The notes: generated by a model from the letters alone, not told the origin. Positions 9,235 through 19,204 are shown, numbered from the stretch's first letter. The stretch is DNA of 35,191 nucleotides from Gammaproteobacteria bacterium (GCA_029882995.1 JAOUJV010000015.1:1-35191), one strand, 5' to 3'. Translations and numbers: made by a program.

Positions 9235-10686
9235 TTACCGACGCCAGAAAGCAGGGCTGATAATTACCAACAGGGTAAAGATTTCCAGTCGCCCAAGTAA
9301 CATGGCAAAACACAAAACCCATTTGGCCGTATCATTAATGTTACCGTAGTGTGCGCCAACATCTCCAAGTCCGGGGCCAAGATTGTTCATGCATGCAGCC
9401 AGTGCAGAAAAGGCAGTCACCTGATTAAGGCCGGTTGCAATCAAGATCAATAACATAATACTGAAGCTGGCAACATAGAGTGAAAAGAATCCCCAGACAG
9501 ATTCAATGATCTGTTCTCCCATTACCTTGTTACCAATCTTGACCGGTATTTGTGCATTGGGATGAATCAAACGTCCGATTTCACGTTTTCCCTGTTTAAC
9601 CAGTAACAGAAAACGAATCACCTTGATACCGCCACCGGTTGATCCGGCACAAGCACCAATAAAGCTGACAAATAAAAGCATCACCGGCAAGAAACCGGGC
9701 CAGGCATAATAATCAGCAGTCGTAAAACCGGTTGTTGTGCCAATGGAAACCGCCTGAAAAATAGCATGATGTAATGTTGACCCAAATGAATCAAACGTAT
9801 GCATGAAATACAGGTACACAAAACTAATAACAGCGACACTAGACAGGATAAGAAGATAGGTTTTTACTTCCGGATCATTAAAATATGGTTTAGGACTGTT
9901 TGAACGCCAGGCAGTGAAATGCAGTGCAAAATTAATACCTGCCAATAACATAAAGACAACAGCGACAGCTTCAATCAAGGCACTGTTAAAGTATCCCATG
10001 CTGGCATCATGTGTTGAGAAGCCGCCGATGGCAATAGTGGAAAAGCTGTGCGCAATGGCATCAAACCCGGTCATACCGGCAGCCCAGTAGGCAAGTGCAC
10101 AGGCGACAGTCAGACCCAGATAGATATACCAGAGTGCCTTTGCTGTTTCAGTGATGCGCGGTGTCAGTTTTGAATCTTTCATGGGTCCCGGTGTTTCTGC
10201 ACGATACAACTGCATACCACCAACACCCAGCATGGGGAGTACGGCCACAGCCAGTACAATAATGCCCATGCCGCCCATCCATTGCAGTTGCTGACGATAG
10301 AACAGAATGGACTTTGGCAAATTATCAAGACCAACAATGACTGTGGCGCCGGTCGTGGTTAATGCTGACACAGATTCAAAAACAGCATCAGTAACACTCA
10401 TGTGAATGCTGTTGTTGAGCAGGAAGGGTATTGACCCAGACAATCCCAGTACAGTCCAGAACATGACGACAATAATAAATCCGTCTCGTAGCCGGAGTTC
10501 TCGGCGAACCTTGTATACCGGCAGCCAGACAAAAAATCCGGAAATCAGGATTCCGAAAAATGCCCAAAGAAAGGGATGCATGGCGCCATCATTGTATAGC
10601 CATGAAACAAACACGGGTGGTAGCAGGGAGATACTGAAGATCATCATCAGCAGTCCCAGAATTCGTTGTATTGCACCCGGTTGCAT
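9235..10686 (-). CDS. trkH: Trk potassium uptake membrane subunit
   Basis: A 483-residue polytopic inner-membrane protein, the pore subunit of the Trk potassium transporter. Four pore-loop repeats with the filter glycines can be seen: SALTTTGATV, STIAIGGFSTH, SIGTTTGFTTAD and NNLGPGLGDVG. The GACAGSTGGGIKVIR segment is also typical of TrkH. The start codon overlaps the trkA stop by one base (TAATG), implying translational coupling, and the two proteins work together: TrkA forms the cytoplasmic nucleotide-binding ring that gates TrkH. The length is normal and no key feature is missing. Confidence 0.96.
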   Translation of the reverse strand: MQPGAIQRILGLLMMIFSISLLPPVFVSWLYNDGAMHPFLWAFFGILISGFFVWLPVYKVRRELRLRDGFIIVVMFWTVLGLSGSIPFLLNNSIHMSVTDAVFESVSALTTTGATVIVGLDNLPKSILFYRQQLQWMGGMGIIVLAVAVLPMLGVGGMQLYRAETPGPMKDSKLTPRITETAKALWYIYLGLTVACALAYWAAGMTGFDAIAHSFSTIAIGGFSTHDASMGYFNSALIEAVAVVFMLLAGINFALHFTAWRSNSPKPYFNDPEVKTYLLILSSVAVISFVYLYFMHTFDSFGSTLHHAIFQAVSIGTTTGFTTADYYAWPGFLPVMLLFVSFIGACAGSTGGGIKVIRFLLLVKQGKREIGRLIHPNAQIPVKIGNKVMGEQIIESVWGFFSLYVASFSIMLLILIATGLNQVTAFSALAACMNNLGPGLGDVGAHYGNINDTAKWVLCFAMLLGRLEIFTLLVIISPAFWRR

Positions 10687-12059
10687 TAGATAAAGGTAAT
10701 TCCGACCTGAAACAGTTTTTCCACTTCAGGAATAAATTTCTTGTCGACCAGAAACAGGATGACGTGATCTTCCGGTTCAATGAGTGTGTCATGATGTGCA
10801 ATGACGACATCATTATCTCTTACAATGGCACCAATCGTCGTGCCCGGCGGTAGTTTGATTTCTTCAATAGTACGCCCGACAACACGTGATGTCTTTTTGT
10901 CGCCGTGGGCAATTGCTTCAATCGCCTCGGCCGCACCACGTCTTAACGAGTGGACAACAACGACATCACCACGTCGTATATGTGCAAGCAAACTGCCAAT
11001 TGTCGCTTGTTGTGGAGAGATGGCTATATCGATAATACTGCTTTGCACAAGGTCAACATAGGAAGCACGGTTAATCAAGGCCATAACCTTTTTTGCTCCC
11101 AGACGTTTTGCCAGCATGGATGAAAGAATATTCGCTTCATCATCATTCGTAACGGCACAGAAAATATCGGTATTTTCGATATTTTCTTCCAGCAACATTT
11201 CTTCATCAGCTGCATCACCGTGCAGGACAATGGTTTTATCAAGTTGTGCAGAGATAGAACGGGTACGTCCCAGATTGTGATCCAGTAGTTTTACCTGATA
11301 TTTGTGTTCCAGTGCCTTGGCCAGGCGAACACCAATATTGCCACCACCGGCCAGCATAATGCGTTTCATGGGTTTATCCAGTTTGCGCATTTCACTCATG
11401 ACAGCGCGAATATTTTTTCTGGCAGCGACAAAGAATACTTCGTCATCAGCCTCAATAATGGTATCGCCTTCGGGGAGAATGGGCTGGCCACGGCGGAAAA
11501 TAGCCGCAACACGCGCCTGTATACCGGGCATGTGTTCACCAAGTTCACGCAGTTCATGTCCGACCAGCGGTCCACCGTAATATGCCTTTACTGCGACCAG
11601 TTGTACTTTGCCTTCAGCAAAATCGAGTACTTGCAGAGCGCCGGGGTGTTCGATCAGACGCTGTACATATTCGGTGACCAGTTGTTCCGGACTGATAAGT
11701 ACATCAATAGGTATCGCGTCCTGAGAGAACAATTCTGGTAATTCAAGATATTCGGTAGCACGAATACGGGCAATTTTTGTCGGTGTATGAAACATACTAT
11801 AGGCAATCTGGCAGGCCGCCATGTTGGTTTCATCGCTATTGGTAACAGCGATAATCATATCGGCATCATCAGCACCGGCACTTTTTAATACATCCGGATA
11901 TGAGGCGATACCGGCAATCGTGCGCAAATCAAAACGATCCTGTAGTGCCTGCAGGCTTGCAGTATCAGTATCAACGACGGTGATGTCATTGGATTCACTG
12001 GCCAGATTAGCAGCTACCGAGCTTCCTACTTGTCCTGCACCTAAAATAATAATTTTCAT
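10686..12059 (-). CDS. trkA: Trk potassium transporter regulatory subunit
   Basis: A 457-residue cytoplasmic protein with two tandem RCK units. Each has an NAD-type Rossmann half ([10 protein letters not shown] at 7-16; [13 protein letters not shown] near 238) followed by an RCK-C half. The acidic residue after each second strand (TVVDTDT and LLDHN) fits dinucleotide binding. It assembles on the cytoplasmic face of TrkH and gates potassium uptake in response to ATP, ADP or NAD(H). The gene follows ntrX after 61 bases and overlaps trkH by one base. Placement behind ntrYX is conserved in gammaproteobacteria and hints that this two-component system and potassium uptake are expressed together. 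Confidence 0.97.
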   Translation of the reverse strand: MKIIILGAGQVGSSVAANLASESNDITVVDTDTASLQALQDRFDLRTIAGIASYPDVLKSAGADDADMIIAVTNSDETNMAACQIAYSMFHTPTKIARIRATEYLELPELFSQDAIPIDVLISPEQLVTEYVQRLIEHPGALQVLDFAEGKVQLVAVKAYYGGPLVGHELRELGEHMPGIQARVAAIFRRGQPILPEGDTIIEADDEVFFVAARKNIRAVMSEMRKLDKPMKRIMLAGGGNIGVRLAKALEHKYQVKLLDHNLGRTRSISAQLDKTIVLHGDAADEEMLLEENIENTDIFCAVTNDDEANILSSMLAKRLGAKKVMALINRASYVDLVQSSIIDIAISPQQATIGSLLAHIRRGDVVVVHSLRRGAAEAIEAIAHGDKKTSRVVGRTIEEIKLPPGTTIGAIVRDNDVVIAHHDTLIEPEDHVILFLVDKKFIPEVEKLFQVGITFI

Positions 12060-12120
12060 AGAATTTATTTTTGTTCTTTCGTAAAAGAATAATAGCCTGA
12101 AACCCTGTTCTTGCTAGCAT

Positions 12121-13488
12121 TCAGGAGCCGGTTTCCTTGATATCAATACCGAGTGCACGCATTTTACGATAAAGATTGGTACGTTCCATCCCGGTTAATT
12201 TGGCCAATTGTGTGACATTGCCTCCGCAGGCATGAAGCCGGTGCTTCAGGTAATCACGCTCAAATATTTCACGTGCCTTTTTAAACGGCAGATCATAAAT
12301 ATCGGGTGTCAGTCCTGCCTCAATTGTTTCATGAGGTTTGCTAAGTGAAAATTCCACTTCATCCAGTGAAATTTCTTCCTCGGTTCCAAGTATCAGCAAG
12401 CGTTGTACCAGATTTTCGAGTTCACGCACGTTACCAGGCCAACGATGATTGCGTAGCCGATTCTGGGCGGCAACGGTAAAGCTACGGTAGGGTAAATTGT
12501 CCCTGTCAACATACAAACCGATATAGTAATTAATCAGATCAGGAATATCCTGTATATGTTCGCGCAGTGGTGCAATATGGATCGGAACAACATTCAGCTT
12601 GTAATACAAGTCATCACGAAAATGACCATCCTGTACTTCCTTTTCCAGATTTTTGTGGGTTGCAGCAATAATGCGCACATTGACCTGAACCGGTAAACTC
12701 CCGCCAACGCGTGTAAACGTCTGGCTATCAAGCGCGCCCAGTAATTTTGTCTGCATTTCCAGATCCATATCGCAGATCTCATCAAAGAATAATGTGCCGC
12801 CATTGGCCTGTTCAAATCGGCCAAAATGCACATGGTCATCTTTTTCATAACCAAAAAGTTCCATGGCTGAATTTTCTCGTGCAATGGTGGCAACATTAAT
12901 TTCAACATAGGGTCCGGACTTGCGTGCGCTGTTGCTGTGTAGATAATGTGCTGCAACACGTTTGCCACTACCAGCTTCTCCGGTTATTAGTACACAGGTG
13001 TCATGTAGTGCTACCTTGATGATTTGTTCGCGTAATGACTGCATTGGTTTGCTTTTGCCAATCGGTTCACTGACAGGTTGGGCACGGCGCAACAAGCTGA
13101 TATTTTCCTTTTGTAACTTGTCTGTTTCGAGCGCCCTTTCAACGGTGAGCACAAGCTTGGAGAGAGACAGTGGTTTTTCCAGATAGTCCCATGCACCCAG
13201 ACGGGTAGCTTCTACAGCAGTCTCGATCGTGCCATGACCGGAAATCATGATTACCGGCATCAGGACATCATCTTCTTCTGCCCATTCCTTTAATAGGGAG
13301 ATGCCATCACTGTCCGGCATCCAGATATCGAGCAAGACAAGATCAGGGCGTCGATGACGACGTGCATCGCGCGCACTTTTTGCATCCTGCGCAGTGGTAA
13401 CGTCATAGCCTTCATCTTCCAGAATATCCTTTACCAGCGTACAGATATCCGGTTCGTCATCAACAACCAGTATGTGTGCCGGGTTCAT
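12121..13488 (-). CDS. ntrX: NtrX-family response regulator lacking the GAFTGA loop
   Basis: A 455-residue NtrC-class regulator. The receiver has phosphoacceptor D54 (LVLLDIWMPDSDG) and K105. The AAA+ domain keeps Walker A GEAGSGK (170-176), Walker B LFFDEI (233-238) and a sensor region ending in RWPGNVRELENL. The Fis-type HTH is at the end (about 425-448, GGNVTQLAKLTGMERTNLYR). What is missing is the GAFTGA loop: after ELFG (210-213) only nine residues (YEKDDHVHF) precede GRFEQANGGTLFF, where sigma54 activators have about fifteen including GAFTGA. It may therefore not open sigma54 promoters and may act as a DNA-binding regulator instead; I recall alphaproteobacterial NtrX proteins also lacking a canonical loop. 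The start overlaps the ntrY stop (ATGA). Confidence 0.9.
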   Translation of the reverse strand: MNPAHILVVDDEPDICTLVKDILEDEGYDVTTAQDAKSARDARRHRRPDLVLLDIWMPDSDGISLLKEWAEEDDVLMPVIMISGHGTIETAVEATRLGAWDYLEKPLSLSKLVLTVERALETDKLQKENISLLRRAQPVSEPIGKSKPMQSLREQIIKVALHDTCVLITGEAGSGKRVAAHYLHSNSARKSGPYVEINVATIARENSAMELFGYEKDDHVHFGRFEQANGGTLFFDEICDMDLEMQTKLLGALDSQTFTRVGGSLPVQVNVRIIAATHKNLEKEVQDGHFRDDLYYKLNVVPIHIAPLREHIQDIPDLINYYIGLYVDRDNLPYRSFTVAAQNRLRNHRWPGNVRELENLVQRLLILGTEEEISLDEVEFSLSKPHETIEAGLTPDIYDLPFKKAREIFERDYLKHRLHACGGNVTQLAKLTGMERTNLYRKMRALGIDIKETGS

Positions 13489-15707
13489 GCGTTGGTTTCA
13501 ACCTTTTGTTCATCACTTGATGGAATCTGTTTAATTTCGTGTACCGGAAACCGAATCACAATACAGGCGCCTCCACCTTTGTTATTTTCTGCCCACAATA
13601 CACCATTGTGTTCTTCTACAATCTTTTTAACGATAGCCAGACCAAGACCGGTGCCTTTGGTTTTGGTAGTAACATAGGGCTCAAAAACATTAGGTAGAAT
13701 TTTCTCCGGAATGCCAGGACCATTATCAGCAACTCGCAATTCAATAAAATGATCATTCTCCCTGACAATTTGTCGGGAGCTGATGTTAATGACCGGGTGA
13801 CCCTTGTCAACAGAAGCTTCCATAGCATTCTTTAGCAGGTTATGTATAAGTTGTCTGAGTCGACCGGCATCTGCCTCAATATTAATTGTTTCAGATTCCA
13901 GTGTCATATTGATTTCAGTATTATTGGTATTATTGCGGTATAACTCCAGCACTTCATTAATCAGTTTGGGCAGATCAACAGGTATAAGGCGAATTTGAGG
14001 ACTGCGTGCATATTCAGAAAATGCCTTGACCATTTCCTTCATGACATCTACTTGCTGAACAATGGTGTGTGTTGCACGATCCATGACCTCGGCATCTTCT
14101 GCCGGCATGGTATCCAGATATTTGTGACGCAAGCGTTCAGCTGATAATTGAATGGGTGTTAACGGATTTTTAATCTCATGCGCAAGCCTGCGTGCCACTT
14201 CACTCCAGGCCTTGTCACTTTGCGCTTGCATCATGACAGTGACATCATCAAAGACAATCACTTGTCCACTGTCTTCTTCTGTAGATAGCAATGCACCGCG
14301 ACACATAATGACCTTTCTCCCTTCATTGCCAAATATATGGATTTCCTCACGCCAGTCTTTTTCTGCTATTTCAAGATGATGCTTTATACGTTCAATAAAA
14401 TTTTCAAGATGCGGATTCTGTTTTGAAATCTGGGCGATGTCCTTACCCATGAATTTTTCCATATCTATATCCAATATCTTGCCCGATACCGGATTGGCTG
14501 TTTGTAATTGTTGTTTGGTATTAATTGTCAGTACACCGGAAGATAATTTTGACAACACACCTTCGAGAAAGGCGCGTTGTTTTTCCACCAGTTGCTTGCT
14601 TTTGGTTTCCGTGTCACGTGCCTGTGAAATTCTATGCGTCATCTGGTTGAATGAGAAAATTAACAAACCCATTTCATCAGTGCCGGGCAATGGAATGCGT
14701 TTATCATAATCACCATCGGCAACCGCACGAGTACCTTCAGCGAGTTGCTGAATGGGTGAAACCAGTCGTTGGGCAACAAAAATAGCGGACAGCACAGCAG
14801 TCAATACGCCAAGCAACAGGATCAATGACAGAATCAGAGTAAAGCTGTATATAAGCGGACTTCGCAGATAGGACAGTTCGGCATATTGTGCATAGGCAGT
14901 CTGTACACTGTCCGCCAGTGTGCCGAGATGTTCAGATACAGGGTACAATGCCTGCAAGATAAGAGTTTCAGCAGTTGGTTCGGTGGCAGGTACTGTAATA
15001 ACGACACGAATATTAAGTTGCGCATCCTTGATAGGATCGAGCCCTGCATACGAAAGTCCTTGCTTGAGCTGTAACAGGATGGCTTCATCCGGTCGGTCAG
15101 GAATAAAATCACCGGTATCGATACTATTTGATGCAATAATTTTCCCGTTTAGACTCATCAATGTAAGTTCAGAAGCATTATTGCGACTACGCAGATCATT
15201 TAAGGTAACAGAAATCATACCTAATGGTTGTCCGGATAGCTCGTTGGCCATTTCCTTTGTGTCACGTAACAATTGACGCATACGTACATCCAGCGCGGTA
15301 CGACTGAGCTCCATGGCATCTTCCATGGCGTGATCAACACGGACATCAAACCAGCTATCAATGCCTCGATGCAGAAACTGAAGTGAAAAATAATAGACCA
15401 CAGAAACCGGTAGCAGGGAAAGAATAATAAACATGGTCACCAGTCGCAGTGTCATGCGTGAACCCATAACACGCTTGCGATAACGACGGATAAGCTGTGT
15501 CAGGTTAAAAGTAATCAGGCCAAGCAGTATGACCAGGCCAAAGACGGCAACCATTAACATAATGGAATACATGCGACCGAACTGTGCAGAGTTTTCAGTG
15601 GCCGCACTCATCAGGTAAAGCAGAACAATCAGTCCGACAAATAGCAGGCTGACGGGTTTAAAGCTGGTGCTGAATTGTTTTAGTTTGTCAGCGGCCATGA
15701 ATACCAT
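13485..15707 (-). CDS. ntrY: NtrY-family membrane sensor histidine kinase
   Basis: A 740-residue kinase with four predicted membrane helices (about 19-36, 48-68, 89-111 and 287-311). The region between the third and fourth (about 112-285) is a sizeable extracytoplasmic sensor. HAMP (about 312-365), a PAS-like domain (about 375-490), the dimerization domain with SEVARRLAHEIKNPLTP (phosphoacceptor H510) and a complete ATPase domain (NAMEAS, DNGPGIP, TKGTGLGLAIVKK) follow. It is the partner of the adjacent ntrX. Start choice: ATG at 15707 has AGGA only two bases away, whereas ATG at 15698 is better spaced but shortens the protein by three residues; both overlap the DUF4390 gene. NtrY/NtrX are linked to nitrogen and redox control in other bacteria; the signal here is unknown. 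Confidence 0.94.
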   Translation of the reverse strand: MVFMAADKLKQFSTSFKPVSLLFVGLIVLLYLMSAATENSAQFGRMYSIMLMVAVFGLVILLGLITFNLTQLIRRYRKRVMGSRMTLRLVTMFIILSLLPVSVVYYFSLQFLHRGIDSWFDVRVDHAMEDAMELSRTALDVRMRQLLRDTKEMANELSGQPLGMISVTLNDLRSRNNASELTLMSLNGKIIASNSIDTGDFIPDRPDEAILLQLKQGLSYAGLDPIKDAQLNIRVVITVPATEPTAETLILQALYPVSEHLGTLADSVQTAYAQYAELSYLRSPLIYSFTLILSLILLLGVLTAVLSAIFVAQRLVSPIQQLAEGTRAVADGDYDKRIPLPGTDEMGLLIFSFNQMTHRISQARDTETKSKQLVEKQRAFLEGVLSKLSSGVLTINTKQQLQTANPVSGKILDIDMEKFMGKDIAQISKQNPHLENFIERIKHHLEIAEKDWREEIHIFGNEGRKVIMCRGALLSTEEDSGQVIVFDDVTVMMQAQSDKAWSEVARRLAHEIKNPLTPIQLSAERLRHKYLDTMPAEDAEVMDRATHTIVQQVDVMKEMVKAFSEYARSPQIRLIPVDLPKLINEVLELYRNNTNNTEINMTLESETINIEADAGRLRQLIHNLLKNAMEASVDKGHPVINISSRQIVRENDHFIELRVADNGPGIPEKILPNVFEPYVTTKTKGTGLGLAIVKKIVEEHNGVLWAENNKGGGACIVIRFPVHEIKQIPSSDEQKVETNA

Positions 15708-16270
15708 TTTCCTGTCAATTGCCAGTCAGGTGATAAATAGGCTACTGGTCTAAGTGGCGAAGGTAACGCCTCAATATCAAGATAAGGTTTTATACGAATT
15801 TGAAAATCAAGATCAGTATCAATTTGTGTTGTTACAAAAAGCGGTAATTGTGAAATGCTACCAAGTGATGACAGTGTCAGTTGCAGTGTTAAAAAGTTAT
15901 AATTTTTACCTGAATTTAAATCACGCAACACATATTGCCTTGTTAATGCATGATACTGAATCTGGTAATATTGTGATAAATCAACGACGGTTCGGTTCCA
16001 AAGAAATTTGCGCTGTTCAATAATCTGTATTTCAACCACTATATTCAATGGTACACCGTTATTCAGTGCTTCGAGTACCTGACTACTGAACCAGTACTCA
16101 ATATTGGCATCAAGGTAAAATGATTTGTCATTTTCATGAACAGCGGCATTGATTACCTTGAAGCCGCTGGCGGGTTTTGGATTCTCGGCCTGAGAAAAAC
16201 CGGCCTGTAACAACAGGAGCAGAATAAAAAACCTGATTATCGATCTGTTATACCTTGCGCAGACAGGCAT
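15680..16270 (-). CDS. DUF4390 family secreted protein
   Basis: About 196 residues starting at the ATG at 16270. The reading frame stays open further upstream, to 16348, but that part lies inside rsmB, and only the later start gives a sensible signal peptide: basic CARYNRS, a hydrophobic stretch (IIRFFILLLLLQAG) and probable cleavage after FSQA. The rest is a beta-rich domain with no catalytic motif visible. I place it in the DUF4390 family from its conserved position between rsmB and ntrY and from its pattern (LDANIEYWFSSQVLEALNNG). The gene overlaps rsmB by about 23 bases at its start and ntrY by about 28 at its end, so translation is likely coupled. Being exported and next to NtrY, it could modulate the NtrY sensor domain, but that is speculation. 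Confidence 0.78.
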   Translation of the reverse strand: MPVCARYNRSIIRFFILLLLLQAGFSQAENPKPASGFKVINAAVHENDKSFYLDANIEYWFSSQVLEALNNGVPLNIVVEIQIIEQRKFLWNRTVVDLSQYYQIQYHALTRQYVLRDLNSGKNYNFLTLQLTLSSLGSISQLPLFVTTQIDTDLDFQIRIKPYLDIEALPSPLRPVAYLSPDWQLTGKWYSWPLTN

Positions 16271-17567
16271 AATAAAAACCATCCATTCCATGTTCTCCCG
16301 GAAGAATCTGCCGGCCGGCACTGACCTTTCTTCCCCATTTGACATCAATCATTTGTTCCTCAACATCATTGCAGGAATCAATAAAACGTGCAATCTGGTT
16401 CTCATTTTCTTGTGGTAGAATCGAGCAGGTTGCATAAACCAGCAGACCTCCGGGTGTGAGTAGAGGCCAAAGCGCATGCAGTATGGCTTCCTGTGTTTGC
16501 ACCAGCCGATCAATATCTTCCGGTTGACGTAATTGCTTTATATCCGGATGGCGGCGAATAACGCCGGTCGCCGAGCAGGGGGCATCGAGCAGTATGCGAT
16601 CAAACGGTTTTTTATCCCACCATTGATCCGGCTGTGAGGCATCTGCAACAATCAGTTTGGCCTCGAACCCCAGACGTTTCATATTTTCACTGACAAGTTG
16701 CATCCGATTCTGCTCACTGTCGATGGCAACCAGCGTGGCTGCTTCATGACAGGTCTCAAAAATGTGTCCGGTTTTGCCGCCGGGAGCGGCACAGGCATCA
16801 AGAATACGATGCCCCTTTTCACAGTTCAGCAAGGAGGCAGCAAACTGGGCGGCCTGATCCTGTACTGATACATGACCCTCAAAAAATCCAGGCAACTGAT
16901 CTACATTAACCGGTTTATCGAGAGTTAGCGCTGTGTTATTAAATTCAGAGATTGAACAGGTAATATCAAGTTCAGCCAGTTTCCCGATATATTGTTCGCG
17001 ATCCATTTTTAGCAAGTTCACCCTGAGAGTCATTGGTGGACGTTCATTATTGGCACGCAATATATTTTCCCATTCATCGGGCCAGAACTGTTTTAATATA
17101 TTTATCAACCATGCAGGATGGGAATATGTAGCAACAGGATCACTGTTAAGCTCATTAATTATGTTTTCCTGTTCACGCTGAAAATTACGCAAGACGGCAT
17201 TTACAATACTGGTTGCCCATTTTTTACCTATCTTGCCTGTTATTTTTACTGTTTCATCAACTGCAGCATGTGCCGGAGTGCGCATGTGAATGAGTTGATA
17301 GAGACCAATGATCAGTAAAAAATGAATATCACGATCACGTTCCTTGAAGGGTTTTTTTACCAGTGAATGAATAATCGATTCCAGTTGCCAGTACCAGCGC
17401 AGACAGCCGTATGTTATTTCCTGTAACAGGGGCTGGTCATCGAGTTTTGTTGTTTTTGAAACAGCAGGTAAAACAGTAGCAAGGGACTGATGTTTATCGA
17501 TGATCTGTTTAAGTGCCTGTATAGATGCCTGTCGAGCAGAGAGTGGTTTTATTTTTGTTTTTCCCAT
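16248..17567 (-). CDS. rsmB: 16S rRNA m5C967 methyltransferase
   Basis: A 439-residue RsmB (Sun/Fmu). It methylates C967 of 16S rRNA with SAM. The N-terminal NusB-like helical RNA-binding domain covers about residues 10-135. The catalytic domain has the SAM motif DACAAPGGKTG (257-267) and the two cysteines of RNA m5C enzymes: C331 in DAPCSATG and C381 in YATCSILPQ. It follows fmt with a six-base gap and its end is overlapped by the DUF4390 gene. The length matches the family and nothing is missing. Confidence 0.96.
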   Translation of the reverse strand: MGKTKIKPLSARQASIQALKQIIDKHQSLATVLPAVSKTTKLDDQPLLQEITYGCLRWYWQLESIIHSLVKKPFKERDRDIHFLLIIGLYQLIHMRTPAHAAVDETVKITGKIGKKWATSIVNAVLRNFQREQENIINELNSDPVATYSHPAWLINILKQFWPDEWENILRANNERPPMTLRVNLLKMDREQYIGKLAELDITCSISEFNNTALTLDKPVNVDQLPGFFEGHVSVQDQAAQFAASLLNCEKGHRILDACAAPGGKTGHIFETCHEAATLVAIDSEQNRMQLVSENMKRLGFEAKLIVADASQPDQWWDKKPFDRILLDAPCSATGVIRRHPDIKQLRQPEDIDRLVQTQEAILHALWPLLTPGGLLVYATCSILPQENENQIARFIDSCNDVEEQMIDVKWGRKVSAGRQILPGEHGMDGFYYACLRKV

Positions 17568-17573
17568 CAGGGG

Positions 17574-18515
17574 TCAGTCCAGAATTGAACCGGAAATATC
17601 ATGTGCATTAACAAACTCGGATGCCGTCATGGCGCGTTTGCCTGGCATTTGCAGTTTTTCAATACGCATAATGCCTTTCCCGGTTGCTACATCAATACCT
17701 TCTTTATTACAGCTTAAAACAGTGCCCGGTTTTTTATCACTGTTACTATTTATGATAGTGGCAGACCAGATACGCATATTTTCCTTGTTCATTCTGGCAT
17801 AGGCGACCGGCCACGGATTAAAAGCACGAATTTTTCTTTCTATCTCAGATGCCGGTTTTCCCCAATCTATTAAGGCCTCTTCCTTGGACAGTTTTTTTGC
17901 ATAGTTAGCCTGACTATCATCCTGTTTAGCCGGATTCACGGTGCCGGATTGTAATTGTGCAAGCACATCAAGCAGAGGCTGTGTTCCAAGTATTGCCAGT
18001 TTGTCATGCAGACTGCCGCCGGTTTCATTTTCTGTGATTGCACAGGTGGCAACAGCCAGTACATCTCCGGTATCAAGGCCAATATCCATTTGCATAATAC
18101 TGACACCGGTTTCACTGTCACCAGCCAGTATGGCGCGTTGAATTGGTGCGGCTCCACGCCAGCGTGGCAGAATAGATGCATGAATATTCAGGCAACCAAA
18201 TTGCGGAATAGATAAAACAGGCTCCGGCAATAACAATCCATAGGCAACCACAATCATGATATCGGGTTTGAGTTGTGCGATTTGATCCTGTTCCGGTTTT
18301 TCTTTTAACGATTCAGGTTGAAAGACATGAATATTATTTTTTAATGCGACTTCCTTGATCGGGCTGGCCTTGAGTTGACGACCGCGGCCAGCTGGGCGAT
18401 CAGGTTGCGTATAAACAGCAACAACATCATGTCCGGCATTAATCAAGGCTTCCAGTGCAGGCACTGAAAAATCAGGCGTGCCGGCAAAAATAATTCTGAG
18501 GCTTTGATTGGGCAT
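17574..18515 (-). CDS. fmt: Methionyl-tRNA formyltransferase
   Basis: A 313-residue Fmt. It formylates initiator Met-tRNA using 10-formyltetrahydrofolate. The catalytic triad is visible as N110 and H112 (CLNIHASILPRWRG) and D147 (MDIGLDTGD). The C-terminal OB-like domain that grips the tRNA starts near residue 205 (AFNPWPVAY is at its start). It begins only two bases after the def stop codon, the classic def-fmt pairing in which Fmt adds the formyl group that Def later removes. Confidence 0.97.
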   Translation of the reverse strand: MPNQSLRIIFAGTPDFSVPALEALINAGHDVVAVYTQPDRPAGRGRQLKASPIKEVALKNNIHVFQPESLKEKPEQDQIAQLKPDIMIVVAYGLLLPEPVLSIPQFGCLNIHASILPRWRGAAPIQRAILAGDSETGVSIMQMDIGLDTGDVLAVATCAITENETGGSLHDKLAILGTQPLLDVLAQLQSGTVNPAKQDDSQANYAKKLSKEEALIDWGKPASEIERKIRAFNPWPVAYARMNKENMRIWSATIINSNSDKKPGTVLSCNKEGIDVATGKGIMRIEKLQMPGKRAMTASEFVNAHDISGSILD

Positions 18516-18517
18516 GA

Positions 18518-19021
18518 TTACAGTACTTGCTTGCGTACTTTTTCCAGTTTTTTGCGAATGCGTTTTTGCTTCAATGATGACAGATAATCAACAAATAGTT
18601 TTCCATCCAGATGATCCATTTCATGCTGGATACATACAGCAAGCAGCCCATCAGTTTCCAATTCAAAGGATTCACCGTCCCGGTTCAATGCGCGTACTTT
18701 GATTTTCTCCGCCCTTTCGACTTCTTCAAAAATATCCGGTACCGACAGACAGCCTTCTTCCATTTTTTCTGTGCCAGTTGATTCCAGTATCTCGGGATTA
18801 ATCAGGCACAGAGGCTGATTCTTGTCTTCGGAAATATCGATCACAATAATCTGTTTGGCAATATTGACCTGAGTTGCGGCCAACCCGATGCCGGGGGCGG
18901 CATACATGGTCTCCAGCATGTCATCGACGGTTTTGCGTATCCCGTCATCCACATTTTCTACCGGTAATGCGTGATTACGCAGTCTGGGGTCGGGGTAATG
19001 GAGAATATTCAGTAGTGACAT
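18518..19021 (-). CDS. def: Peptide deformylase
   Basis: A 167-residue metalloprotease that removes the N-formyl group from new proteins. All three family motifs are present: GIGLAATQ (44-51), EEGCLSVP (88-95, metal ligand C91) and QHEMDH (132-137, ligands H133 and H137, catalytic E134). It is the first gene of the long minus-strand operon running through fmt, rsmB, DUF4390, ntrY, ntrX, trkA and trkH, and is divergent from the LysM protein gene. Confidence 0.98.
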   Translation of the reverse strand: MSLLNILHYPDPRLRNHALPVENVDDGIRKTVDDMLETMYAAPGIGLAATQVNIAKQIIVIDISEDKNQPLCLINPEILESTGTEKMEEGCLSVPDIFEEVERAEKIKVRALNRDGESFELETDGLLAVCIQHEMDHLDGKLFVDYLSSLKQKRIRKKLEKVRKQVL

Positions 19022-19096
19022 GTGAATTACATCAAGCTTTTGATAGTGCAGATAAAATTTATCCTGCTAAAGTAATGTACGTAAGTGACACTATAT

Positions 19097-19126
19097 TATA
19101 TAGGCGGGAAAACCCATCTGTGTCAG
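19097..19126 (-). promoter_or_regulatory. Candidate promoter of the def operon
   Basis: On the minus strand CTGACA (19126-19121) is followed after 18 bases by TATATA (19102-19097), with a TATAAT overlapping slightly downstream. It faces def, about 75 bases from its start codon, in the divergent intergenic region. The spacing fits a sigma70 promoter; this is a visual match only. Confidence 0.4.
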
Positions 19127-19133
19127 TTTTGTT

Positions 19134-19162
19134 TTGGGTGTGCCCAGTATACCGTCTATAAT
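19134..19162 (+). promoter_or_regulatory. Candidate promoter of the LysM protein gene
   Basis: TTGGGT (19134-19139) and a perfect TATAAT (19157-19162) are separated by 17 bases. A ribosome binding site (AAGGGA, near 19191) precedes the ATG at 19205. The promoter lies back-to-back with the def promoter. Confidence 0.5.
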
Positions 19163-19204
19163 TCGGTATGTCCTTAAAAAATAACGGAATAAGGGAATAA
19201 AAAG

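Noticed and set aside
11304-11741. A 145-codon plus-strand open frame inside trkA
   Set aside because: It is a shadow of the trkA reading frame with no recognisable domain; trkA is intact through it.
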